A stretch of DNA of 64,000 nucleotides from an uncultured Bacteroides sp. Lineage in GTDB: Bacteria > Bacteroidota > Bacteroidia > Bacteroidales > Bacteroidaceae. Shown piece by piece: positions 1 to 8,053 of this stretch (positions are counted from its first letter, which is position 1; every line of letters begins with the position of its first letter). The translations under genes were made by a program, and so were the position numbers. The notes beneath the pieces were generated by a model that worked only from the letters and a program-made list of their open reading frames with translations, was not told where the DNA came from and did not search any database. The stretch is taken from the NCBI GenBank assembly GCA_900766005.1, contig CAAFTU010000099.1, positions 1 to 64,000 of the forward strand, given 5' to 3'.

Positions 1-29
1 CACGAAGGAGTCGTTCGGGTTTCATGAAA

Positions 30-47
30 CAAAGGTAAGCAAAGATA
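30..47 (-). promoter_or_regulatory. Two -7 boxes for a gene left of the window
   Basis: On the minus strand two TAnnTTTG boxes stand side by side: TACCTTTG (30-37) and TATCTTTG (40-47). This is the Bacteroides housekeeping -7 consensus. A TTG at 66-68 lies 18 bases upstream of the second box and could be its -33 element. They would drive a minus-strand gene whose start lies outside the window. Bases 48-157 hold nothing else I recognise. Confidence 0.35.
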
Positions 48-157
48 GCTAATTTTAAAACTTACCAACCAGAAATTTCCGCTGAGCCGTTTTTCAGGCG
101 ATTTGCATATATAAAACATTTCAGTTGGAAAAAAGTTCATTTTCAAATAGGATTTTT

Positions 158-1201
158 TTATTTTTTCTTTTGATAATTCCGTAAGAATCCTTCTGTCAGC
201 CATTTAGACAAAGCCTGACGATTGGAATTTATCACCAGCCGACGCTGGTCGAGCGAATTTTGGATGTTTCCCAGCTCTACAAACACAGAAGTAGGCAGCG
301 TATGAGAAAGCACATAAAGATTACGTCCGCTTACTGTACCCGAAAATCCGCGGTTGGGCTGATGCTTGCCATACTTAGACTCGAACGTATCTTTCATCTG
401 CTGCGCCAGGTGTTTGCTATCTGCTTTCTTAGTAGCATGATAGAAAAAGACATCCGTCTGCTTGCCTTTGCTGCGACTGTCCACATGAATGAATATCGCT
501 CTGCAATAGGCATACTTCTTGCGGTCTTTCCGATACATTTCGTTGATTTTATCACAGCGCTGACGGAGCCTTGCCACCTGATTCAGAGGAATAACCGCCC
601 CCATACATGTTTCCCGCTTACTGTTCGACAGATAACTGTCATCCCGGATGCCATCCTTTGCATCCTGAATGAGGATTCGGACTTCAGCACCCTCCTGCAT
701 CAAGTTGCGGGCCAGCCGCAAAGCAATGTCGTAGGCATATTCGTCTTCATGAAGCTTATGCTTTCCAACTCGCCCGATGGCACCGGGATCGGGCCCTCCA
801 TGCCCGCTTACTACATAAAAGCAGGCACCGGCCAAACGATTGGAGGTGACTTTGACATTGGCATATTGTTTTCCAAACAGCGGTTCGCGGACAACGGCCC
901 CCACCTTGGAGGCTGCCCTGCCGGCAACGGACGAGCGTCCGGACGCTGTTCCCGAAGCTGCAGCCGACGCATGCTTCACCGGAGGAATCACATAAGAAAA
1001 GCCCATTTTCAAAACAGGCTTCTTACCAAACTTAGACTGATTCAACCGGATAAAATCATCGTAGTATTTCTTCGGCGAACGATTGTGTCTCAACAGAAAT
1101 GAAGCTATCCCTTCTCCTTCCTTGGGCTTAGCTTTCTGCTGGGCAAAGGTCAGCGGAGCCGAAAGAAGAAAAAATAAAAGTATACAGAGTTTTTTTTTCA
1201 T
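158..1201 (-). CDS. Secreted N-acetylmuramoyl-L-alanine amidase (Amidase_3)
   Basis: Zinc amidase predicted to cut the bond between N-acetylmuramic acid and the peptide stem in peptidoglycan, outside the inner membrane. I start it at the ATG at 1201, which gives MKKKLCILLFFLLSAPLTFA, a clear signal peptide; a start 45 bases further up would put 15 charged residues before the signal. A basic, Ala/Ser-rich linker precedes the catalytic domain. The catalytic domain shows the zinc-ligand pattern of the family: SGHGGPDPGAIG (His), the Glu-rich LHEDEYAYDIALRL, FIHVDS (second His) and the late catalytic Glu in VFVELGNIQN. The N-terminal part before the linker looks like a small LysM-like or cell-wall region (IRLNQSKFGKKPVLKMG), which is only a guess. 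It is a monocistronic minus-strand gene, divergent from the sulfhydrylase gene. The family call is solid; the physiological role (cell separation or recycling) is not shown. Confidence 0.88.
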   Translation of the reverse strand: MKKKLCILLFFLLSAPLTFAQQKAKPKEGEGIASFLLRHNRSPKKYYDDFIRLNQSKFGKKPVLKMGFSYVIPPVKHASAAASGTASGRSSVAGRAASKVGAVVREPLFGKQYANVKVTSNRLAGACFYVVSGHGGPDPGAIGRVGKHKLHEDEYAYDIALRLARNLMQEGAEVRILIQDAKDGIRDDSYLSNSKRETCMGAVIPLNQVARLRQRCDKINEMYRKDRKKYAYCRAIFIHVDSRSKGKQTDVFFYHATKKADSKHLAQQMKDTFESKYGKHQPNRGFSGTVSGRNLYVLSHTLPTSVFVELGNIQNSLDQRRLVINSNRQALSKWLTEGFLRNYQKKK

Positions 1202-1275
1202 ACCTATCACAATCTTTCTCTTTTTTAAGTGTATCATTTCACTCATAAACGGGACAAAAATACAATTATTTTCCC

Positions 1276-1283
1276 TACTTTTG
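1276..1283 (+). promoter_or_regulatory. -7 box of the sulfhydrylase gene
   Basis: TACTTTTG matches TAnnTTTG and lies 50 bases before the ATG at 1333. No convincing -33 TTTG is visible at 19-21 bases upstream. The 5' leader is A/T-rich, and I see no SAM-riboswitch-like fold in it. Confidence 0.45.
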
Positions 1284-1332
1284 TCGCACTAAAACTTTTT
1301 TTTGACAATAAACTTTAAAACTTTATATCATT

Positions 1333-2613
1333 ATGGCAAAACAATTTAAGCCTGAGACCCTGTGCGTACAAGCAGGCTGGACTCCGAAAAAGGGCGAACC
1401 GCGCGTGTTGCCCATCTACCAAAGTACAACATTCAAATATGATACAAGCGAACAAATGGCTCGTCTCTTCGACCTCGAAGACAGCGGCTATTTCTATACC
1501 CGCCTGCAAAATCCGACAAACGATGCCGTAGCAGCTAAAATTGCCGCATTGGAAGGCGGAGTAGCTGCCATGCTGACATCGAGCGGACAGGCTGCCAACT
1601 TCTATGCCATCTTCAACATCTGCCAGGCCGGCGACCACTTCGTCTGCTCATCGGCTATCTACGGAGGCACGTTCAACCTGTTTGGCGTAACCATGAAAAA
1701 ACTGGGCATCGATGTTACATTCGTCAGCCCCGATGCCAGCGAAGAAGAAATCTCTGCTGCGTTCCGCCCCAACACCAAGTGTTTGTTTGGCGAAACCATC
1801 TCCAACCCTTCGCTTGAGGTGCTCGACATTGAGAAGTTTGCCCGCATTGCCCACAGCCATGGGGTGCCCTTGATTGTGGATAACACCTTCCCTACTCCCA
1901 TCAACTGCCGCCCGTTTGAATGGGGAGCTGATATTGTGGTGCACTCCACTACCAAATATATGGATGGCCATGCTACCAGCGTAGGCGGATGTATCGTAGA
2001 CAGCGGAAACTTCGACTGGGAAGCACATGCTGAAAAATTTCCGGGACTCTGCACTCCGGATGAATCTTACCATGGCTTGACTTACTCAAAAGCTTTCGGC
2101 AAAGGAGCGTATATCACCAAAGCTACGGCCCAGCTGATGCGCGACTTAGGCAGCATCCAAAGCCCGCAGAATGCGTTTCTGCTGAACTTAGGACTGGAAA
2201 CACTGCACTTGCGCATGCCGCAACACTGCCGCAACGCCCAGCGGGTAGCCGAGTATCTGTCGAAGAATGACAAAGTGGCTTGGGTAAACTATTGCGGTCT
2301 GCCCGACAACAAATATTACGACTTGGCTCAAAAATACATGCCGAACGGTTCGTGCGGCGTTATCTCCTTCGGCTTGAAAGGCGGACGCGACGTTTCCATC
2401 CAGTTTATGGACTCACTGGAATTTATTGCCATCGTGACTCACGTGGCAGATGCACGCAGCTGTGTGCTTCACCCCGCCAGCCATACACACCGCCAGATGA
2501 CAGACGAGCAGCTGATTGAAGCAGGGGTACGTCCCGACTTGATCCGCTTGTCAGTCGGCATCGAAAGCGCAGAGGATATCATTGCTGACATCGAACAGGC
2601 ATTGAACAAATAA
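1333..2613 (+). CDS. metY: O-acetylhomoserine sulfhydrylase
   Basis: PLP enzyme of the Cys/Met metabolism family, 426 residues, the normal length for O-acetylhomoserine aminocarboxypropyltransferase. It makes homocysteine from O-acetylhomoserine and sulfide in the cytoplasm. The N-terminus (KPETLCVQAGWTPKKGEPR) and YQSTTFKYDTSEQMARLF are typical of this branch rather than of cystathionine gamma-synthase, which is about 40 residues shorter. The PLP lysine is K208 in VVHSTTKYMDGH; the active-site tyrosine region is SGYFYTRLQNPT, and VDNTFPTP gives the cofactor-pairing Asp. The C-terminal IRLSVGIES contains the substrate carboxylate-binding Arg. It stands alone between the divergent amidase gene and the malic enzyme gene, without other methionine genes nearby. 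Confidence 0.93.
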   Translation: MAKQFKPETLCVQAGWTPKKGEPRVLPIYQSTTFKYDTSEQMARLFDLEDSGYFYTRLQNPTNDAVAAKIAALEGGVAAMLTSSGQAANFYAIFNICQAGDHFVCSSAIYGGTFNLFGVTMKKLGIDVTFVSPDASEEEISAAFRPNTKCLFGETISNPSLEVLDIEKFARIAHSHGVPLIVDNTFPTPINCRPFEWGADIVVHSTTKYMDGHATSVGGCIVDSGNFDWEAHAEKFPGLCTPDESYHGLTYSKAFGKGAYITKATAQLMRDLGSIQSPQNAFLLNLGLETLHLRMPQHCRNAQRVAEYLSKNDKVAWVNYCGLPDNKYYDLAQKYMPNGSCGVISFGLKGGRDVSIQFMDSLEFIAIVTHVADARSCVLHPASHTHRQMTDEQLIEAGVRPDLIRLSVGIESAEDIIADIEQALNK

Positions 2614-2679
2614 CGTAAGGCTCATGTCCTGCATATATATAAAAATATGGTGTAGCCAAACGCTCTTTGAAAAGCAAAC

Positions 2680-2711
2680 TACCCCTGTTACAGTTCTCTG
2701 TGGCAGGGGTA
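2680..2711. repeat. Intergenic hairpin repeat, copy 1
   Basis: TACCCCTG (2680-2687) pairs with CAGGGGTA (2704-2711), and the inner ACAG/CTGT extends this to a 14-bp stem with two G-U pairs and a four-base loop (TTCT). There is no T-run after it, so it is not a classical terminator, although it sits 67 bases behind metY. A close relative is at 55548-55583. Confidence 0.7.
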
Positions 2712-2851
2712 TATATTTACACGAGCCGCTTTGCAGTTAAAAATGAGGTAAAAAAGACGTTTTCATTTACAGCATGGAAATGTCCATGCTCTTTTGTTAT
2801 AGAATTAATAGTTTTTACAACAAAAAGACTACAAATCCTAAGTATTATTTT

Positions 2852-2859
2852 TAAATTTG
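2852..2859 (+). promoter_or_regulatory. -7 box of the malic enzyme gene
   Basis: TAAATTTG fits TAnnTTTG and lies 40 bases before the ATG at 2899. The -33 element is not clear. Confidence 0.45.
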
Positions 2860-2898
2860 CAAACAATTGAACAAACTTACAGATAAAAAATAGTTATT

Positions 2899-5190
2899 AT
2901 GGCTAAAATAAGCAAAGAAGCCGCATTGCTCTACCATTCACAGGGCAAGCCCGGCAAAATAGAAGTGGTTCCCACCAAACCCTACAGCACACAAACCGAC
3001 TTGGCACTGGCCTATTCACCCGGTGTAGCTGAGCCGTGTCTTGAAATAGAAAAGAATCCGCAAGATGCATACAAATATACAGCTAAAGGAAACCTGGTAG
3101 CTGTCATCTCCAATGGTACAGCCGTACTGGGACTGGGAGATATCGGCGCACTGGGCGGAAAGCCTGTAATGGAAGGTAAAGGATTGCTTTTCAAAATCTA
3201 TGCCGGCATCGATGTGTTCGATATTGAAGTGAACGAAAAAGACCCGGAAAAATTCATTGCAGCAGTAAAAGCGATTGCACCTACTTTCGGCGGTATCAAC
3301 CTTGAAGATATCAAGGCGCCTGAATGCTTTGAAATCGAACGCCGCCTGAAGGAAGAGCTGGACATTCCGGTGATGCACGACGACCAGCACGGCACAGCCA
3401 TCATCTCCAGTGCCGGTCTGCTCAATGCGTTGACTGTGGCTGGCAAAAAAATTGAAGATGTAAAAATCGTAGTCAACGGAGCCGGTGCATCGGCCGTATC
3501 ATGTACCAAACTATACGTTTCGCTGGGTGCACGGCTTGAAAACATTGTGATGCTCGACAGCAAGGGCGTCATCAGCAAAGCACGTACCGACCTCAACGAA
3601 CAGAAGAAGTTCTTTGCCACAGATCGTACAGACATCCACACACTGGAAGAAGCCATCAAAGGAGCAGACGTATTCCTCGGATTGTCCAAAGGAAATGTCT
3701 TGAGCCAGGATATGGTGCGCAGCATGGCTTCTATGCCGATTGTATTCGCACTGGCAAACCCAACTCCGGAGATATCCTACGAAGATGCCATGGCTGCCCG
3801 TCCAGACGTGCTGATGGCAACCGGACGTTCGGATTATCCGAACCAAATCAACAATGTAATCGGATTCCCCTATATCTTCCGCGGTGCACTTGACACACAT
3901 GCTACAGCCATCAACGAGGAAATGAAAATCGCCGCCGTGCATGCCATCGCCAACCTGGCCAAGCAGCCGGTACCCGATGTGGTGAATGCAGCCTATCATG
4001 TGAACAACCTGACATTCGGCCCCGAGTATTTCATTCCGAAACCAGTAGACCCCCGTTTGATTACGGAAGTGTCTTGTGCAGTGGCCAAAGCTGCTATGGA
4101 CAGCGGAGTGGCACGCATTGAAATCAAGGACTGGAATGCTTACTGCGTTCACCTGCGCGAATTGATGGGATATGAATCCAAACTGACTCGCCAGCTGTAT
4201 GACACTGCCCGCCGCAATCCGCAACGGGTGGTCTTCGCCGAAGGCATCCACCCCAATATGCTGAAAGCTGCCGTTGAAGCCAAATCGGAAGGTATCTGTC
4301 ATCCTATTCTACTGGGCAACGATGAAGCTATCGCCAAACTGGCCAATGAACTTGAACTCAGCCTTGACGGCATTGAGATTGTCAACCTCCGTCATCCCGA
4401 CGAATCATCCCGACGCGAACGCTATGCACGCATCCTGGCTGAAAAGCGCGCACGCGAAGGATTTACCTACGAAGAAGCCAACGACAAGATGTTTGAACGC
4501 AACTACTTCGGTATGATGATGGTGGAAACTGGAGATGCAGATGCCTTTATCACCGGCCTCTACACCCGCTACAGCAACACTATCAAAGTGGCCAAAGAAG
4601 TTATCGGCATCCAGCCCGGATTCAAGCACTTCGGCACGATGCATATTCTGAATTCCAAACGAGGTACGTATTTCCTGGCAGATACGCTGATCAATCGACA
4701 TCCGGAAACAGATACCCTGATTGACATTGCCAAACTGGCCGACAAGACCGTGCGCTTCTTTAACCACACCCCGGTAATGGCTATGCTGTCTTACTCCAAC
4801 TTCGGTGCAGATACAACCGGAAGCCCGGTCAAAGTGCACGATGCGGTGAGCTATATGCAACAGGAATACCCCGAACTGGCTATCGACGGTGAAATGCAGG
4901 TCAACTTTGCCATGAACCGTGCCCTGCGCGATGCCAAGTATCCGTTTACCCGCTTGAACGGAAAAGACGTGAATACGTTGATTTTCCCTAATTTGAGTTC
5001 GGCCAATGCCGGATACAAATTGCTGCAGGCTATGGACCCCGATACGGAATTCATCGGCCCCATCCAAATGGGATTGAACAAGCCTATTCATTTCACCGAC
5101 TTTGAAAGTTCTGTACGCGACATCGTCAACATTACAGCTGTGGCCGTAATCGACGCCATCGTAGACAAGAAGAAAAAGGGAGAAAAATGA
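2899..5190 (+). CDS. maeB: NADP-dependent malic enzyme with phosphotransacetylase-like tail
   Basis: Decarboxylates malate to pyruvate and makes NADPH. The 763 residues match the hybrid MaeB family (about 760). Residues 1 to about 430 are malic enzyme: the substrate motif TQTDLALAYSPGVAEPC, the metal-binding region PVMHDDQHGTAI, the nucleotide fold VNGAGASAVSC and the late FALANPTPEI. From about 430 to the end is a phosphate acetyl/butyryltransferase-like domain (RVVFAEGIHPNMLKAA and FPNLSSANAGYKLLQ). In this family the tail is usually regulatory, binding acetyl-CoA, rather than catalytic. The stop codon shares ATGA with the start of a 55-codon membrane peptide, so the two should be co-translated. 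Confidence 0.94.
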   Translation: MAKISKEAALLYHSQGKPGKIEVVPTKPYSTQTDLALAYSPGVAEPCLEIEKNPQDAYKYTAKGNLVAVISNGTAVLGLGDIGALGGKPVMEGKGLLFKIYAGIDVFDIEVNEKDPEKFIAAVKAIAPTFGGINLEDIKAPECFEIERRLKEELDIPVMHDDQHGTAIISSAGLLNALTVAGKKIEDVKIVVNGAGASAVSCTKLYVSLGARLENIVMLDSKGVISKARTDLNEQKKFFATDRTDIHTLEEAIKGADVFLGLSKGNVLSQDMVRSMASMPIVFALANPTPEISYEDAMAARPDVLMATGRSDYPNQINNVIGFPYIFRGALDTHATAINEEMKIAAVHAIANLAKQPVPDVVNAAYHVNNLTFGPEYFIPKPVDPRLITEVSCAVAKAAMDSGVARIEIKDWNAYCVHLRELMGYESKLTRQLYDTARRNPQRVVFAEGIHPNMLKAAVEAKSEGICHPILLGNDEAIAKLANELELSLDGIEIVNLRHPDESSRRERYARILAEKRAREGFTYEEANDKMFERNYFGMMMVETGDADAFITGLYTRYSNTIKVAKEVIGIQPGFKHFGTMHILNSKRGTYFLADTLINRHPETDTLIDIAKLADKTVRFFNHTPVMAMLSYSNFGADTTGSPVKVHDAVSYMQQEYPELAIDGEMQVNFAMNRALRDAKYPFTRLNGKDVNTLIFPNLSSANAGYKLLQAMDPDTEFIGPIQMGLNKPIHFTDFESSVRDIVNITAVAVIDAIVDKKKKGEK

Positions 5191-5354
5191 AAAGAAAATT
5201 GTCGAAATCACAAATAGTATGCGTCAGCCTGCTTTGGCTGGCGCTTTGCTATTTGGTACTGACTCAAGCAGAACGAATAGACGGAATGACTGTCATTATG
5301 CTGACACTTTCAGCCCTCCTAGTTTTTATTCCTGTCTACAAGTCACTCAAATGA
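5187..5354 (+). CDS. 55-residue membrane peptide translationally coupled to maeB
   Basis: Small gene whose ATG overlaps the maeB stop (ATGA at 5187-5190). It codes for 55 residues starting MKRKLSKSQIV. Two hydrophobic stretches (about residues 10-25 and 33-50) are joined by a short polar turn with QAERIDG, and the ends are basic (KRKLSK, YKSLK), suggesting a two-helix inner-membrane hairpin with both ends inside. The overlap and the strong terminator just behind it support a real gene. I do not recognise a family, and no function can be given. Confidence 0.6.
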   Translation: MKRKLSKSQIVCVSLLWLALCYLVLTQAERIDGMTVIMLTLSALLVFIPVYKSLK

Positions 5355-5380
5355 GACAAATAATTATCTTTTTCACATAA

Positions 5381-5424
5381 AAAAATGCAATAAAATATCA
5401 AATATAATATTTTATTGCATTTTT
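5381..5424. terminator. Perfect 18-bp stem terminator
   Basis: Bases 5381-5398 and 5407-5424 are exact reverse complements around an 8-base loop. The stem is A/T-rich around a central ATGCAAT and starts with five A and ends with five T, so it can act as a terminator in both directions. It closes the maeB unit before the gdhA promoter. Confidence 0.85.
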
Positions 5425-5436
5425 ATTTATAATTTG

Positions 5437-5467
5437 TTTGCCAATTTATTTTTTATCTTTACTTTTG
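5437..5467 (+). promoter_or_regulatory. Promoter of the first glutamate dehydrogenase gene
   Basis: TTTG at 5437-5440, 19 bases, then TACTTTTG at 5460-5467. This is a complete match to the Bacteroides sigma-ABfr consensus in both boxes and in spacing. It lies 53 bases before the ATG. Confidence 0.8.
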
Positions 5468-5519
5468 CAAACGGAAAAAATAATCAGCACGAATTTACAT
5501 CATTTTAAAGAAGAAGATT

Positions 5520-6854
5520 ATGAATGCAGCACAGGTATTAGAAGATTTAAAAAGAAGATTTCCCAACGAACCGGAGTATCATCAAGCAGTAGAAGAAGTT
5601 CTTTCTACCATTGAAGAAGAATACAACAAACATCCGGAATTTGACAAAGCTAACTTGATTGAACGTCTGTGTATTCCAGATAGAGTATATCAGTTCCGTG
5701 TGACTTGGATGGATGACAAAGGCAACATTCGCACCAATATGGGCTACCGCGTGCAACACAACAACGCCATTGGCCCCTACAAAGGAGGTATCCGTTTCCA
5801 TGCATCCGTAAATCTTTCTATCTTGAAATTCCTTGCATTTGAACAAACATTCAAAAATTCGCTCACAACGCTTCCGATGGGTGGCGGTAAAGGTGGTTCT
5901 GATTTCTCTCCACGCGGAAAGTCGAACATGGAAGTGATGCGCTTCGTTCAAGCCTTCATGCTGGAATTGTGGCGCCACGTAGGTCCTGAAACTGACGTAC
6001 CGGCCGGTGACATCGGTGTAGGTGGACGTGAAGTAGGCTACATGTTTGGTATGTACAAGAAACTGGCTCACGAATTTACAGGAACATTCACTGGCAAAGG
6101 ACGTGAATTCGGCGGCTCACTGATTCGCCCGGAAGCTACCGGCTACGGAAACATCTATTTCCTGACAGAAATGCTGAAAACCAAAGGCCTCGACCTGAAA
6201 GGAAAGACTTGCCTGATTTCCGGTTCTGGTAACGTAGCACAATATACTGCAGAAAAAGTGTTGCAAATGGGCGGCAAGGTATTGACCATGTCTGACTCTG
6301 ACGGTTATATCTATGATCCGGACGGCATCGACCGCGAAAAGCTGGACTACATCATGGAATTGAAAAACCTGTATCGTGGACGTATCCGTGAATATGCAGA
6401 AACATACGGTTGCAAATATGTAGAGGGAGCCCGTCCCTGGAACGAAAAGGCAGATATCGCACTGCCGTCGGCTACACAGAACGAGCTGAACGGAGATGAC
6501 GCCAGAGCATTGGTTGCCAACGGTGTTATCGCTGTATCAGAAGGTGCCAACATGCCTTCTACACCGGAAGCTATCAGAGTGTTCCAGGAAGCTAAAATTC
6601 TTTACGCTCCGGGTAAGGCTGCCAATGCAGGTGGTGTATCAGTTTCAGGTCTGGAAATGACTCAAAATGCTATCAAACTGAGCTGGAGTGCAGAGGAAGT
6701 GGACGAAAAGCTGAAAAGCATCATGAAAAATATCCATGAAGCCTGCGTACAATATGGTACTGAAGAAGATGGTTATGTAAACTACGTGAAAGGCGCCAAC
6801 GTAGCCGGATTCATGAAAGTTGCCAAAGCAATGATGGCTCAAGGTATTGTATAA
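5520..6854 (+). CDS. gdhA: Glutamate dehydrogenase, NADP-type coenzyme signature
   Basis: Interconverts glutamate with 2-oxoglutarate and ammonia. It has 444 residues, the normal size of small hexameric bacterial GDH. The substrate lysine is K124 in PMGGGKGGSDFSPRGKS and the catalytic Asp is D164 in PAGDIGVGGREVGYMFG. The Rossmann fold has SGSGNVAQYTAEK. After the second strand it reads MSDSDGYIYDP (258-262 SDSDG), like the SDSSG of the E. coli NADP enzyme. I infer NADPH preference and ammonia assimilation. The second GDH at 28329 reads SGPDG here instead. It is monocistronic, with a strong promoter and a terminator. Confidence 0.94.
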   Translation: MNAAQVLEDLKRRFPNEPEYHQAVEEVLSTIEEEYNKHPEFDKANLIERLCIPDRVYQFRVTWMDDKGNIRTNMGYRVQHNNAIGPYKGGIRFHASVNLSILKFLAFEQTFKNSLTTLPMGGGKGGSDFSPRGKSNMEVMRFVQAFMLELWRHVGPETDVPAGDIGVGGREVGYMFGMYKKLAHEFTGTFTGKGREFGGSLIRPEATGYGNIYFLTEMLKTKGLDLKGKTCLISGSGNVAQYTAEKVLQMGGKVLTMSDSDGYIYDPDGIDREKLDYIMELKNLYRGRIREYAETYGCKYVEGARPWNEKADIALPSATQNELNGDDARALVANGVIAVSEGANMPSTPEAIRVFQEAKILYAPGKAANAGGVSVSGLEMTQNAIKLSWSAEEVDEKLKSIMKNIHEACVQYGTEEDGYVNYVKGANVAGFMKVAKAMMAQGIV

Positions 6855-6891
6855 TAACCCATTCTGGCTATATAAAAAGAAAAATTCCATT

Positions 6892-6966
6892 TATATACAA
6901 CAGCAGAATGAATTGTATATAGCACAAAACAAAGAAGAGAGGCTTTTCAGTCTCTCTTTTTTGTTT
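6892..6966 (+). terminator. Hairpins behind the first gdh gene
   Basis: Two hairpins follow each other. TATATACAA (6892-6900) pairs with TTGTATATA (6913-6921). Then AAGAGAG pairs with CTCTCTT around 6935-6958 and is followed by a run of T's. The second is a standard intrinsic terminator, and its AAAC/GTTT flanks extend the stem. Confidence 0.8.
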
Positions 6967-7004
6967 CATCTTAGCCGATGCATCTGGAGGACTCACCCTC
7001 CTGA

Positions 7005-7916
7005 CTAACGTTTGTTTACGGGTTCAAAACGATAAGGTACCTTACTGCCGGAAGGAGCAGCAGATTGATGCTGCTTGGCGTTCTTTACAGGAGCCGTAGT
7101 TGTCGCTCTTCCCTGCGAAGAAGCCGGCTGATAATACTTCATAGCTTCCGGCATCAACTTCTGAAGTTGTGAAACCCGGGTTGCATCCGACGGGTGAGTA
7201 CTCATGAACTCCGGCACTTTCTGAGCGCCAGAAGCAGACATCCGCTGCCAGAAAGGAACAGCCGCCTGAGGATTGTATCCCGCCATGGCAGCAAAAACAA
7301 GGCCCAAATGATCGGCTTCGCTTTCATTCTTCCGTGAATAAGGCAACATGACCCCGTATTGCGCTCCCAATCCATATACCTGCTGAGCCAACAGCTGAGT
7401 AGTAGCCGACTTGTTAGATAAAAGTCCGCTCAACAGCTGACCGCCATAAGAAGCCACCATCTGCTGACTGATCCGTTCGGCTGAATGTTTGGCAACCGCA
7501 TGCCCCACTTCATGTCCCAATACAATGGCCAGTCCCTCCTCGGTCTGCGTATAAGGCAAAATTCCTTCATTCACCACAATCTTACCGCCGGGCATACAGA
7601 AAGCATTAGGTTCCGGATCTTGCACCAGATGAAACTCCCAGGCAAAATGCTGAATCTCCTGCTCTAATCCATTCGCACGCAAATAAGTTTCTACCGCGTT
7701 GGCTATACGCTTTCCTACCCGCACCACCATAGCTGTTTGAGCAGCATTGCGGGATGGCTTTGCCGTTTTCATGTAATCCTGAAAACTGGAGTTGCTCAAG
7801 CTCATAATCTCCGAATCAGAAACCAGCAACAGTTGCTTACGTCCTGTGAGTGCCACACTGCTGCAACCTGCCAATATCAATGCCGAAGCAAGAATAACAA
7901 TACCTTTTCTTCTCAT
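7005..7916 (-). CDS. M48-family metalloprotease lipoprotein
   Basis: Periplasmic zinc protease of the LoiP/BepA type, 303 residues, usually a quality-control protease at the outer membrane. The lipobox LILAGCSS puts the lipidated Cys at 18. The zinc motif HEVGHAVAKH gives H135, E136 and H139; the third ligand is in NESEADHLG (about E200). FCMPGGKIVVNEG and TEEGLAIVLGHE are typical M48 context. The last 45 residues are a Ser/Thr/Gln-rich basic tail with no fold I recognise. It is transcribed leftwards from a -7 box inside the hairpin at 7939-7967, directly behind the PCMD operon. Confidence 0.9.
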   Translation of the reverse strand: MRRKGIVILASALILAGCSSVALTGRKQLLLVSDSEIMSLSNSSFQDYMKTAKPSRNAAQTAMVVRVGKRIANAVETYLRANGLEQEIQHFAWEFHLVQDPEPNAFCMPGGKIVVNEGILPYTQTEEGLAIVLGHEVGHAVAKHSAERISQQMVASYGGQLLSGLLSNKSATTQLLAQQVYGLGAQYGVMLPYSRKNESEADHLGLVFAAMAGYNPQAAVPFWQRMSASGAQKVPEFMSTHPSDATRVSQLQKLMPEAMKYYQPASSQGRATTTAPVKNAKQHQSAAPSGSKVPYRFEPVNKR

Positions 7917-7938
7917 AAGTGTCGTATTTATATAAAAA

Positions 7939-7967
7939 CAAAGGTAACGATTCTCTCGTTACCTTTG
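7939..7967 (-). terminator. Terminator of the PCMD operon with an embedded -7 box
   Basis: Bases 7939-7950 and 7956-7967 are perfect 12-bp arms around a 5-base loop. Read on the minus strand, the stem is followed by TTTTTATA, so it can end transcripts coming from the PCMD operon. The second arm is itself TACCTTTG on the minus strand, a consensus -7 box 23 bases before the M48 protease ATG. Confidence 0.75.
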
Positions 7968-8053
7968 CTCATCATCAGCCATTTATTTACACACAGACAC
8001 ACTATTATCATGCAAACACGGCATATGCCTGCCCTTACATTCAGGCATATCTC

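Larger units (their letters stand above)
2614..2898. other. Intergenic spacer between metY and the malic enzyme gene
   Basis: This 285-base gap holds the hairpin at 2680-2711 and the -7 box at 2852-2859. The open frame that crosses it has no coding character. I see no other gene. Confidence 0.6.

Noticed and set aside
1284..1332. SAM riboswitch in the metY leader
   Set aside because: The leader is under 50 bases from the -7 box to the ATG, too short for a SAM-I fold, and no conserved core is visible.
2680..2711. Terminator of metY
   Set aside because: The stem is strong but no T-run follows, and a very similar hairpin exists at 55548, so I call it a dispersed repeat. It may still slow transcription.
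2667..2870. 67-codon frame between metY and maeB
   Set aside because: It crosses a hairpin repeat and a promoter box, has no ribosome-binding context and shows no protein pattern.
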